The position numbers were made by a program, and so were the translations under genes. The notes under the pieces were generated by a model. That model was given only the letters and a program-made list of their open reading frames with translations. It did no database searches and was not told the origin of the DNA. Source: Vicinamibacteraceae bacterium (GTDB lineage Bacteria; Planctomycetota; Phycisphaerae; Phycisphaerales; UBA5793). From it: 64,000 bases of DNA. This document shows positions 15,774 to 22,879 of the stretch, one piece after another. The stretch spans positions 1 to 64,000 of the forward strand of contig WYBR01000114.1 in NCBI GenBank assembly GCA_011525805.1, read 5' to 3'. How positions within the stretch are numbered: position 1 is the first letter of the stretch; the number at the start of each line of letters is the position of its first letter.

Positions 15774-17045
15774 TCAGTTGAACCAGAACCCCCAGCGGAA
15801 CACGCGGCCGTTGAACGCGTCCTGCAGGCGCTCCCACAGGCCCGGGTTCGTCAGCGTTCCCTTTTCGAGATAGGGCGCCGCCGCCGTGCCCTGGATCCAC
15901 AGCACGAGGTCGAAGGTCTTCGGCTCGGTGAAGACCCGCTTGAGATTGATCCCCGTGCCTTCCAGGCGATCGTCCCACTGCGGCATGCGCCAGAAGCGCA
16001 CGAGGCGCTGGCCGTCGAGCACCAGGTCCGCCTCATCGAGGAAGATCAGCCAGGTGTCGCGGATCTCCGGCGTCACCCGTGCCTCGGGAATCACCGAAGT
16101 CTGGATCGGACTGGGCACCCACTCGCGGTCGTTGTCCGTCTCGGCGTTGATGTGCGTCCACATCTCCTTTCCCATCGCGATCACCATCTTGAGATGCCCG
16201 TGGGCCTTGAGCATTCGCTGCGGCTCCTTCACCTCAAAGCGCATCAGGTGGAAGAACGCGATCCAGTCGGTCACCTCCATCCACTCGTACTCGCGATAGT
16301 CGTACTCCTCGCGCAGAAAAGCAAAGGGCGTCTTCGGCCGGGCGAAGGCCACGTGCGAGCAATGATCAAAGAGCATCCGCCGATCGTGCGCCAGCACCGC
16401 CTCGCACAGGGCCATGAGCAGGTTGCAGTAGCCGCGCAGCCAGGAGACGTCGGCGCGGTCGAAGGCGATGATGAACTCGGCAGCGCCTTCCTCGCTGGGA
16501 TTGAAGCGACCCTGAAAGCGATTGAAGAGCGCCCAGATCGCCTCGCTGCGGTCTCCCTTGCCATCGCCGTTGATGTCCAGCCGCACCTGCCCGATGGCGA
16601 GGGGGAGTTTCACGTCCTCATCGGTGATGGCGGCGAGCGTCGCCTCCGCCCCGGCGACGGATTCGAGCCACGACTGGATCAGCGCGTTCAACTTCTCATA
16701 GGTAACCTCCTCAGGGTCGGGATTGCGCGGGATGGACTCCAAATCGACGGGCAGCATCTCGCCGAGGACCATGCCCTCCTGGAGGAAGCCGTAGCGATAC
16801 AGGCCGCTGAAGAGCACTTCGCCGCTGCGGAAGAACTGATTGAGCCCCAGCGCGAAGCGAACGTGGTCCGATTCGGGATGCTCGGCGAGATGCGCGGCCA
16901 GGGCCTTCTCGCCTTCCGCGAGGCTCTCGCCCGTGAGCGCGGCCTTGACGAGGAGCACTTCCTGGTCGCTCGGCGGCACGACGGCACTCGCGGTCGAAGC
17001 GGCGGCGCAGACGATCGCGATGATCCAGCAACGTGTGCGGTGCAT
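15774..17045 (-). CDS. Secreted protein with EF-hand-like loop, function unknown
   Basis: A 423-residue exported protein. ATG 17045 has AGGAG eight bases upstream and opens a signal peptide MHRTRCWIIAIVCAAAS with a likely cut after ASA. An earlier in-frame ATG at 17114 would bury the signal and is rejected. Around residue 150-165 the sequence DINGDGKGDRSEAI is a DxNxDGxxD calcium-binding loop of the dockerin/EF-hand type. The body is rich in helices with YEWMEVTDWIAFFHLMRFE in the middle. Similar 'hypothetical' proteins are common in planctomycetes. No enzyme motif is recognised. Confidence 0.75.
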   Translation of the reverse strand: MHRTRCWIIAIVCAAASTASAVVPPSDQEVLLVKAALTGESLAEGEKALAAHLAEHPESDHVRFALGLNQFFRSGEVLFSGLYRYGFLQEGMVLGEMLPVDLESIPRNPDPEEVTYEKLNALIQSWLESVAGAEATLAAITDEDVKLPLAIGQVRLDINGDGKGDRSEAIWALFNRFQGRFNPSEEGAAEFIIAFDRADVSWLRGYCNLLMALCEAVLAHDRRMLFDHCSHVAFARPKTPFAFLREEYDYREYEWMEVTDWIAFFHLMRFEVKEPQRMLKAHGHLKMVIAMGKEMWTHINAETDNDREWVPSPIQTSVIPEARVTPEIRDTWLIFLDEADLVLDGQRLVRFWRMPQWDDRLEGTGINLKRVFTEPKTFDLVLWIQGTAAAPYLEKGTLTNPGLWERLQDAFNGRVFRWGFWFN

Positions 17046-17298
17046 GAGAGTTCTCCTGCAAGCGAAGTGAAATGAGGGGCCGCAGGGAGAGGCGCAGCGC
17101 GGCCGATGAACCACCGCGGGATGCTAGCCGCGCCCTCGGGCAGCGCAGTCGGCGGGAATCGACCCTGTTTTGCGGCCGCGGCGCCGCCGCCCGGCTCAGT
17201 CCCGGCCGTCGCGTTGCGGCGGCCGGACAGGTGAACCGCACGATTGATCGGGATGGAAAGAGGGGAGAAGGCATCGGGGCACTTGGGACTTGGCACTA

Positions 17299-17338
17299 GG
17301 CACTTGGCAATGGGCACTTGGCAATGGGCACTTGGCAA
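17299..17338. repeat. 14-bp tandem repeat, about three copies
   Basis: GGCACTTGGCAATG is repeated at 17299, 17313 and 17327 (last copy ends ...CAACA). Degenerate further copies (GGGACTTGGCACTAG) lie just upstream. Confidence 0.75.
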
Positions 17339-17826
17339 CAGGGAGGGCAGCAAGGGAGGGGAGCAACGGAGTCGCGGGGAGGCGGTGTGCCATCTCGGCG
17401 GGATGGTGCGCGGGCGTGCGCGGGCGGGGCGGATTGGCGGCCGTGGAGGGGGTCGGCGGAGAGTCGGCGGGAGGGCGGGCGCGAAAAAGATCGCGGCCGG
17501 CGCAGCGCCAGGGGCGATTCGGGAGAATCTGCGGGGCAAAGTGCGTGCCAGCACAAGGGCGCGCCATCGGAGGCGCAACCCGCGCGCGCCGGAGCGCTCC
17601 TGTGCGCCGATTCCGAGCGCGAGCGTGCGCGCGCCGGTGCAAAAAGGGCCGGTTTGCGATTATGAGACCATCGCTTTCAGGAATTTTCGACGATTTTCAT
17701 TTTTCTGAGGGGGGTGTCGGAGAGTTTCCGCGCGTTTTTCTGCGTTTCCGGAAGGTCGGCGCACGGGATGCACCGGAAGTGCAGCGCGCGCTGGCGCGCG
17801 GGTGGGATCAAGTTTTGGCGGAGCGT

Positions 17827-18012
17827 TCACAGCCACGGATCGACCGGCTCGCTCTCCATCGCGAGCGCGGCAAAGACGCACTCATTCACCCGCCGAAGCG
17901 GTTCGCGGCGAACGAATCGCTCCAGCGCCCCCATGCCGAGAGCCGACTCCTCGGCCGCCAACGCGGGGGCAATGTATGCACTCCGGAGCCTAGGGCTCCA
18001 TAAGTCAGACTC
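17827..18012 (-). pseudogene. Possible C-terminal gene remnant
   Basis: One minus-strand frame without its own start reads about 60 codons to a TGA at 17827-17829, with protein-like composition (ALGMGALERFVRREPLRR, then VNECVFAALAMESEP). A stop closes it upstream at about 18013. It has the high-GC third-position bias of real genes. I do not recognise the family; it may be a leftover from insertion of the adjacent island. Confidence 0.3.
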
Positions 18013-18057
18013 TCATCACTCTGCGGCATGGTCCATTGACCAGATGGGGTTTTCAGT

Positions 18058-18612
18058 ATGAGCGGAAGAGTCGGACATCGCAAACGGTTGGTTTGCGTAA
18101 GCGCCGCCAATCTTCGCCAGAATCACCTCTACCTGACCGGGCATGCGGATTTCTTCCCGGCTGAAGCCTTTGGTCCCTCGTCGAGCAGAGAAGGCGCAGG
18201 CAAAGCAGTGCGATTGGATGTGTAAGGGCTCGCGGAACCCGTTTTCACGGACATTCCTACGGACGCGCGAACAGGGAAACCGCGAAAGCTCTTTCGCAAA
18301 CGCGCGTGGGTCGGTGAGTTCTTCGCACGGCACGGAATCAAGGCCGGCGACACAATCGCCATCGAGCGGATCGGCGCACGACGATTCAGGGTGCTCCTTT
18401 TCGATGCGAAGGAACAGCGGCAATGCCCCACGACGTTTGACTTTTCACGCGAACCCGAAGGCGACGGCCCGACGATTATTGAGCTCTTCGCCGGATGCGG
18501 AGGCATGGCGCTTGGTTTCAAGGACGCGGGATTCCGCACGGTCCTCGCCAACGAATGGAACCGGGACGCTTGCGACAGCCTTCAAGCCTCGGCACTCGTC
18601 ACGGCCGCGTAG
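18058..18612 (+). pseudogene. Broken DNA cytosine-5 methyltransferase with N-terminal B3-like domain
   Basis: From ATG 18058 the frame reads a plant-B3/EcoRII-N-like DNA-binding domain: ANLRQNHLYLTGHADFFPAE, then after an in-frame TAA at 18223-18225 VFTDIPTD, KLFRKRAWVGEFFARHGIKA and GDTIAIERI. This joins directly to motif I of a C5 methyltransferase, IIELFAGCGGMALGFKDAGF followed by ANEWNRDA. A TAG at 18610-18612 ends it about 30 residues later. The catalytic PCQ motif and all other MTase motifs are missing. So the gene carries one nonsense codon and has lost roughly the last three quarters of the enzyme. It is in the same frame as the HNH gene downstream. Confidence 0.85.
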
Positions 18613-18621
18613 AAAACTCCC

Positions 18622-19395
18622 GTGATTGTACGGCCCGCCAACGACGGTGGACTTTGGGCGCGTGAAGAATTGATTCTCGTGTTTGAATTGTACTGTCGCA
18701 TCCCTTTTCCGCGTACTAAGGCGACCGACCCACGTGTGAAAGAACTCGCCTCCCTTCTCCAACGCATGCCAGCCTCCGTCGCCCGCACACTCGGCAACTT
18801 CGGGGCCTTCGACCCGCAACTCGCAGCCCGCAACATCTCAGGCCTCACGCATGGAAGCAAACTCGACAAGGCCATCTGGGACGAGTTTCATGCTGACTGG
18901 AACGGGCTGAGCGTTCGCGCCTACGACCTCCGCCGTGAGCACGCGCCAGTAGAGCGTGCAGATGCTCTGCTTGCTCCGCCGACTGGTCCATCGGAGACGA
19001 TCGTCACTGTGAAACAGCGATTGCACCAGGCGTTCTTCCGCGATGCCGTCATCAGCAGTTACAACACCCGCTGTTGCGTCACCGGGATTCCGATCGTGGA
19101 GTGCCTGATCGCGGGGCACATCGTTCCGTGGAGCGTGGACGAACACCGGCGCGCCGACCCGACCAACGGCGTATGCATGTCGGCCACCTTCGATCGCCTG
19201 TTCGATTGCGGCCTCATCACGATCGAGGAGGATCTGACGCTGTGCGTCAGCGGGCGCGTTCGCAAACTGAAGGACCAAGCCGTCGCCGACATCGTCGCGG
19301 CCCGGCACGGCCAGAAGATCATCCTGCCGACACGCTTCTATCCCGATCCCACGTGCCTGCGCTGGCACCGGGATAATCGCTTTCAAGCCGCGTAG
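18622..19395 (+). CDS. HNH endonuclease, restriction-type
   Basis: A 257-residue protein starting at GTG 18622 without a clear ribosome-binding site. Residues 11-95 (WAREELILVFELYCRIPF... SVARTLGNFGAFDPQL...) match the helical N-terminal region often seen on HNH nucleases encoded next to cytosine methyltransferases. The nuclease part has CC at 151-152, AGHIVPW (164-170), NGVCMS (182-187) and FDRLFDCGLIT. The last metal position carries FD rather than HD, which occurs in some members, so activity is uncertain. It lies ten bases after the methyltransferase remnant, in the same frame. Presumably the restriction half of a system whose methylase is gone. Confidence 0.8.
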   Translation: MIVRPANDGGLWAREELILVFELYCRIPFPRTKATDPRVKELASLLQRMPASVARTLGNFGAFDPQLAARNISGLTHGSKLDKAIWDEFHADWNGLSVRAYDLRREHAPVERADALLAPPTGPSETIVTVKQRLHQAFFRDAVISSYNTRCCVTGIPIVECLIAGHIVPWSVDEHRRADPTNGVCMSATFDRLFDCGLITIEEDLTLCVSGRVRKLKDQAVADIVAARHGQKIILPTRFYPDPTCLRWHRDNRFQAA

Positions 19396-19411
19396 TCAGG
19401 AGTAACACCCC

Positions 19412-19828
19412 ATGCAGACTTTGCCCAACGCACACATTGATGAACTCGCCAAATCCTGTGTACACAATGTGGGCGACATCTTCTGGGGTTACGACGAACG
19501 GCGCGATGCGCCCCTCGGATTCTGCGAGCCCCGACGCCTTGCAGCCGAGTCGGTGGCGGCGACATTGCACGAGTTTGCCTTGACCTTGGAGTCGAACCCG
19601 ATTTACACGAGCTCACTCCGGCTGGAGTATCGGGAGATCATCCGCCGGATTAGGGGCATCTCAGACGATCAGCAAATCATTTCGATGCTGATCGAGGAAG
19701 CGGCCTGGACCGATCGAGGGGCACATGTCGTGTTGCAACTCGCCAAGTATTACGGAACGAGTATCCTGCGCAACGCGCTCGCACTAGCGGAGGCGATGGA
19801 TATCGAGGACGGCGAAGCCGGACTCTGA
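19412..19828 (+). CDS. Island protein of unknown function
   Basis: A 138-residue protein with AGGAG nine bases before ATG 19412, starting 16 bases after the HNH stop, so the two are likely cotranscribed. It is acidic and mostly helical (for example RLAAESVAATLHEFALTLES and DDQQIISMLIEEAAW), with no membrane segment. I do not recognise the family. Its position between a nuclease and a Vsr remnant makes a role in the restriction system or its control possible, but nothing in the sequence shows this. Confidence 0.65.
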   Translation: MQTLPNAHIDELAKSCVHNVGDIFWGYDERRDAPLGFCEPRRLAAESVAATLHEFALTLESNPIYTSSLRLEYREIIRRIRGISDDQQIISMLIEEAAWTDRGAHVVLQLAKYYGTSILRNALALAEAMDIEDGEAGL

Positions 19829-19861
19829 TTCGGCCCGAAACGCCCCAACGGGGCGCCGGGG

Positions 19862-19921
19862 TGTAGCCACGGGTGGAGCCGCAGCGCGGCCAAGCCCGCA
19901 GACGCGCAACCCGTGGAAAGT
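19862..19921 (+). repeat. REP copy 1 (left of transposase)
   Basis: TGTAGCCACGGGTGGAGC opens and ACCCGTGG closes a hairpin of about 50 bases. The same unit occurs at 20504-20560 (inverted), 28617-28660 and 28808-28863 (inverted). Confidence 0.85.
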
Positions 19922-19989
19922 GTGCCCTCCTACCCTCTTCCCGCCCCGACGGGGCGGAGGAAACGCGCGGCACACCGAAGGGCCCCGAC

Positions 19990-20442
19990 ATGCCAGGCAC
20001 TTACTCCCAACTCCTGCTCCACATTGTCTTCTCCACGAAGGGCCGCGCACCGTGGATTACGGCCGAGATCGCGGATCGCCTTTACCCATACATCGGCGGC
20101 ATCGTTCGGGCCGAGAAGGGCATGCTCTACGACATCGGCGGCATCGAAGACCACGTGCATCTGTACCTTCGCTGGCGGCCTGACGGCAGCATTTCGGACC
20201 TGATGCGCACAGTCAAATCGCGCTCCTCAAAGTGGGTCCACGACACACTCCCAGCCCTCAGCGCATTTGCGTGGCAGGAAGGATACTCGGTTTTCTCCGT
20301 CAGCAAATCACAGGAGGGCGCGGTCAAGGCGTACATCGCTGCGCAGCACGAGCGTCACAAAAGGGAAGATTTCAGGACCGAGTTGCTTCGAATGCTCCGG
20401 CTGCACGAGATTGAGTTCGACGAGCGGTTCGTGTTCGACTGA
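19990..20442 (+). CDS. IS200/IS605-family tyrosine transposase, REP-associated (TnpA_REP)
   Basis: A 150-residue Y1 HUH transposase. The metal-binding HVH is at 55-57 in GIEDHVHLYL and the catalytic tyrosine is Y115 in KAYIAAQHERH. MPGTYSQLLLHIVFSTKGR is a typical start for IS200-like transposases; an upstream in-frame ATG at 19873 falls inside the REP and is rejected. Such enzymes cut and rejoin single-stranded DNA at REP hairpins. The gene looks intact, so it may still act on the other REP pair at 28.6-28.9 kb. Confidence 0.92.
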   Translation: MPGTYSQLLLHIVFSTKGRAPWITAEIADRLYPYIGGIVRAEKGMLYDIGGIEDHVHLYLRWRPDGSISDLMRTVKSRSSKWVHDTLPALSAFAWQEGYSVFSVSKSQEGAVKAYIAAQHERHKREDFRTELLRMLRLHEIEFDERFVFD

Positions 20443-20503
20443 TCCAGCGCGCAACTGGTCGCTTCCTCTGCCCCTTCGGGGCAGGATCGATAGACACACC
20501 GCG

Positions 20504-20560
20504 TTCCACGGGTTGCGCTTCGCCCGTGAGGACGCGGCTGCGCTCCACCCGTGGCTACAC
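20504..20560 (-). repeat. REP copy 2 (right of transposase, inverted)
   Basis: Inverted copy of the REP at 19862: TTCCACGGGTTGCGC at the left and CTCCACCCGTGGCTACAC at the right. Confidence 0.85.
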
Positions 20561-20583
20561 TCCGTCGTCCCTTGGGGACGAAG

Positions 20584-20900
20584 ATATCGTGTTGCCGCGC
20601 CTTCGGGCTGTTGTTCTGATTCACGGCTGCTTCTGGCACCGGTACTCATGCGAGCGAGGCCGAAGCGAGCCTTCGACTCGGCGGGTATTTTGGCGAGCGA
20701 AGTTCGCGGGCAACGTGCAGCGCGACAAGCGAGCTTTGCGCGCGCTGCGCCGTGCGGGGTGGCGCGTGCTGGTAGTGTGGGAGTGCCAGACGCGCGATGT
20801 GGATCGGCTCCGCACGAGGCTGTCGCGGTTCCTTTCCGCAAAGCCGAAAGTCCGCCCCCGACAAGGCTGGAGGAGCAGACTCGAATACAGCCGATCTTGA
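20584..20900 (+). pseudogene. vsr: Vsr mismatch endonuclease, N-terminus lost
   Basis: The frame reads DIVLPRLRAVVLIHGCFWH, then a zinc-ligand-like HRYSC, FWRAKFAGNVQRDKRALRAL and GWRVLVVWEC. These match the catalytic and zinc-binding half of Vsr, which nicks T:G mismatches arising from deaminated 5-methylcytosine. The first 50 or so residues are missing and are replaced by the right REP of the IS200-type element. An ATG inside the REP (20526) could give a 124-residue hybrid, but the family N-terminus is gone. Vsr genes accompany C5 methyltransferases, which fits the remnant at 18058. Confidence 0.8.
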
Positions 20901-20912
20901 ACACTGGACCCT

Positions 20913-21125
20913 TCAGACGCGCACCGACTCGAAGCCGAGGTGGTAGGGGCGGCCGACGAAGGTTTGGGTTGCTTCGGGAGTGGTTGGTGAGGGCGAGTTT
21001 CGGTTGATCCCGGCGGCTAGGCGCCAGGAAGTTTGGGCTTCCGGCTCGCCTTCAGCGTTGGCCGAGACCTTCGCCTTGATCGCGTCGGCGCACTTGCGAA
21101 GGGCTTCCGTCAGGGCTTCCTGCAT
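20913..21125 (-). CDS. Small open frame of unknown function
   Basis: A 70-residue frame starting MQEALTEALRKCADAIKAKV, a plausible amphipathic helix, followed by a low-complexity Pro/Thr region and FVGRPYHLGFESVRV. There is no clear ribosome-binding site. It may be a real small gene or chance. Confidence 0.3.
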   Translation of the reverse strand: MQEALTEALRKCADAIKAKVSANAEGEPEAQTSWRLAAGINRNSPSPTTPEATQTFVGRPYHLGFESVRV

Positions 21126-21213
21126 GGTGGGGTAAGGTAGGCGGTTGGAAATTGGTTTTCACTTCCGTTGATCCATCCGCGGGCTCGGCGATCTCCGTGG
21201 TGAACCCTGTATT

Positions 21214-21490
21214 CTGATCCCAACCTGCACACTCCCCTCGGTGCTCTCTGTGTTCTCTGTGGTGAGATGCTTCTCCTGGAGCCCTTGTGTGTTGGCGGTG
21301 AGACTTTTCTGCCTGATGAATCCGGACCGCTCCCTCACGGTCGGGGCTCGGATTGATCCCAATCTCCACACGTCTCTCGGTGCTCTCTGTGTTCTCCGTG
21401 GTGAGATGCTTTTCCTGGAGCCTTTGTGTTTTGGGGGTGGGACTCCTCGGCCTGGCAAAGCCGGACCGCTCCCTCACGGTCGGGGCTCGG
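21214..21490. repeat. Direct duplication of about 138 bp
   Basis: 21214-21351 and 21352-21490 are similar units. Each contains CGGTGCTCTCTGTGTTCTC, GTGGTGAGATGCTT, CCTGGAGCC and ends in CGGACCGCTCCCTCACGG. The first part is one arm of the 'CACCACGAAGG' inverted-repeat family found elsewhere in the window. Confidence 0.75.
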
Positions 21491-21772
21491 TTTGATGCCG
21501 AGAGAGCCGGACCGCTCCCTCACGGTCGGGGCTCGGTTTGATGCCGAGAGAGCCGGACCGCTCCCTCACGGTCGGGGCTCGGATTGATGCCGAGAGGGCC
21601 GGACCGCTCCCTTACGGTCGGGGTTCGGATTGAGCGTGGAAAGCCGGACCGCTCCCTTACGGTCGGGGTTCGGATTGAGCGTGGAAAGCCGGACCGCTCC
21701 CTTACGGTCGGGGTTCGGATTGAGCGTGGAAAGCCGGACCGCTCCCTCACGGTCGGGGCTCGGTTTGATGTG
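21460..21772. repeat. Tandem array of seven 45-46 bp units
   Basis: Units begin GCCGGACCGCTCCCT(C/T)ACGG at 21460, 21506, 21552, 21598, 21643, 21688 and 21733. The period is 46 bp in the first four units and 45 bp afterwards. Each unit carries GACCG...CGGTC as a short inverted repeat. An eighth copy of the core is at 21322. The array ends 55 bases before the threonine aldolase start, and no open frame in it is credible. Confidence 0.9.
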
Positions 21773-21826
21773 GCGTCGGTTCTAGGATTGTTCCGGGCGA
21801 CTCGTCTGGGGGAGGTCGGGCGGGAC

Positions 21827-22876
21827 ATGGGAACTGAAGCGATCGATCTTCGCAGCGATACGGTGACCAAGCCGACGGCGGCGATGCGCGAGGTGATGGC
21901 GCGGGCGGAGGTCGGCGACGACGTGCTCGGCGACGAGCCGACCGTGCTGCGCCTCCAGGAGAAGTCGGCGAACCTCCTGGGCAAGGACGACGCGGTGTAC
22001 GTCCCCTCGGGCACCATGGCGAACCTCTGCGCCATCTGTTCGCAGACGCATCACGGCGATGAGATCATCGCGCACAACGAGAGCCATTTTTATTTTTACG
22101 AGACGGGCGGGTTCGCCGCGGTCGCGGGCTGTTCGGTGCGCTTTGTGGCGGGCAAGCGGGGGCTGTTCGGGCCGGAGGTGATCGAGCCGAACATCCGCCC
22201 GACGCAGATTCACTTCCCGCGCACGCGGCTGCTGGTGATTGAGAACACGCACAACCGCGGAGGCGGGTCGATCTGGCCGGTGGCGCAGGTGAAGGCGGTG
22301 GCGGACCGGGCGCACGAACTGGGCCTGCGCGTGCACATGGACGGCGCGCGTCTCCTGAACGCGTGCGTGGCGACGGGACTTGATCCGCGCGAGTACACGC
22401 AGCACGTGGATTCGGTCTCGATGTGCTTTTCGAAGGGGCTGGGGGCGCCGGTCGGGTCGATCCTCGCGGGCGACCAGGAGATGATCCAGAAGGCGCACCG
22501 GTTCCGCAAGATGCTCGGAGGGACGATGCGGCAGTCGGGCGTCATCGCGGCGGCGGCGATCTATGCGCTGGACCATCACGTCAAGCGTCTGGCCGAGGAC
22601 CACGCGAACGCGAAGCGCTTCGCGGAGATTCTCAGCAAAACGCCGGGCGTCACGATCGACCTGGGCGAAGTCGAGACGAACATGGCGTTTTTCGACATTG
22701 ACGCGCAGTGGGGCAACGGGAAGAAGTTTGCGCGCGTCCTGGAGCGCGAGGGAGTGCGGATGTTTGCGACGGGGCCGCAGCGGCTGAGGGCGGTGTTCCA
22801 TCTGGAGATTTCGGCGGAGCAGGCGGTCCGCGCGGCGGAGATCGTCGCCCGCGTGATGCAGCGGGTTCCCGCGTGA
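21827..22876 (+). CDS. ltaE: L-threonine aldolase (low-specificity type)
   Basis: A 349-residue PLP enzyme cleaving threonine or allo-threonine to glycine and acetaldehyde. It opens with the family hallmark AIDLRSDTVTKPTAAMREVM. The PLP lysine is K203 in FSKGLGAPVGS, the cofactor aspartate is in HMDGAR (D172), and DDVLGDEPTV and YVPSGTMAN are typical. The start is ATG 21827, with GGGGGAGG a little far upstream (12 nt). A longer frame running back through the repeat array gives a repetitive, unrelated N-terminus and is rejected. The next gene starts three bases after the stop. Confidence 0.95.
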   Translation: MGTEAIDLRSDTVTKPTAAMREVMARAEVGDDVLGDEPTVLRLQEKSANLLGKDDAVYVPSGTMANLCAICSQTHHGDEIIAHNESHFYFYETGGFAAVAGCSVRFVAGKRGLFGPEVIEPNIRPTQIHFPRTRLLVIENTHNRGGGSIWPVAQVKAVADRAHELGLRVHMDGARLLNACVATGLDPREYTQHVDSVSMCFSKGLGAPVGSILAGDQEMIQKAHRFRKMLGGTMRQSGVIAAAAIYALDHHVKRLAEDHANAKRFAEILSKTPGVTIDLGEVETNMAFFDIDAQWGNGKKFARVLEREGVRMFATGPQRLRAVFHLEISAEQAVRAAEIVARVMQRVPA

Positions 22877-22879
22877 ACG

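Larger units (their letters stand above)
17046..18057. other. One-kilobase gene-poor region
   Basis: No intact gene is supported. It holds a short 14-bp tandem repeat (17299-17338), an AT-richer patch near 17690-17710 (ATTTTCATTTTTC), a possible minus-strand gene remnant (17827-18012) and a small hairpin GGAGCC-TAG-GGCTCC near 17984. It forms the left border of the accessory island that follows. Confidence 0.5.
19842..20580 (+). mobile_element. IS200-type transposase gene flanked by inverted REPs (REPtron/RAYT)
   Basis: A transposase gene (19990-20442) sits between two inverted copies of the same REP. Left: CCACGGGT (19867-19874) with ACCCGTGG (19909-19916), bordered by CGCCCCAACGGGGCG (19841-19855) and CGCCCCGACGGGGCG (19942-19956). 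Right: CCACGGGT (20506-20513) with ACCCGTGG (20547-20554), bordered by TGCCCCTTCGGGGCA (20469-20483) and GTCCCTTGGGGAC (20567-20579). This is the classic layout of a REP-associated tyrosine transposase. The right end abuts the truncated Vsr gene. Confidence 0.85.

Noticed and set aside
17299-17338. CRISPR or iteron origin
   Set aside because: Only three 14-bp copies, no rep or dnaA gene, no AT-rich unwinding stretch.
18622-19395. Calling the HNH nuclease dead because the last His is replaced
   Set aside because: I recall family members with Asp-type residues at that place; sequence alone cannot settle it, so only uncertainty is recorded.
21460-21772. CRISPR array
   Set aside because: Units are continuous tandem copies with no unique spacers and no cas gene is present.
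21584-21826. N-terminal extension of threonine aldolase through the tandem array (PDRSLTVG repeats)
   Set aside because: The extension is just the DNA repeat translated; the family starts at the ATG at 21827, and the array's 45/46-bp change breaks periodicity.
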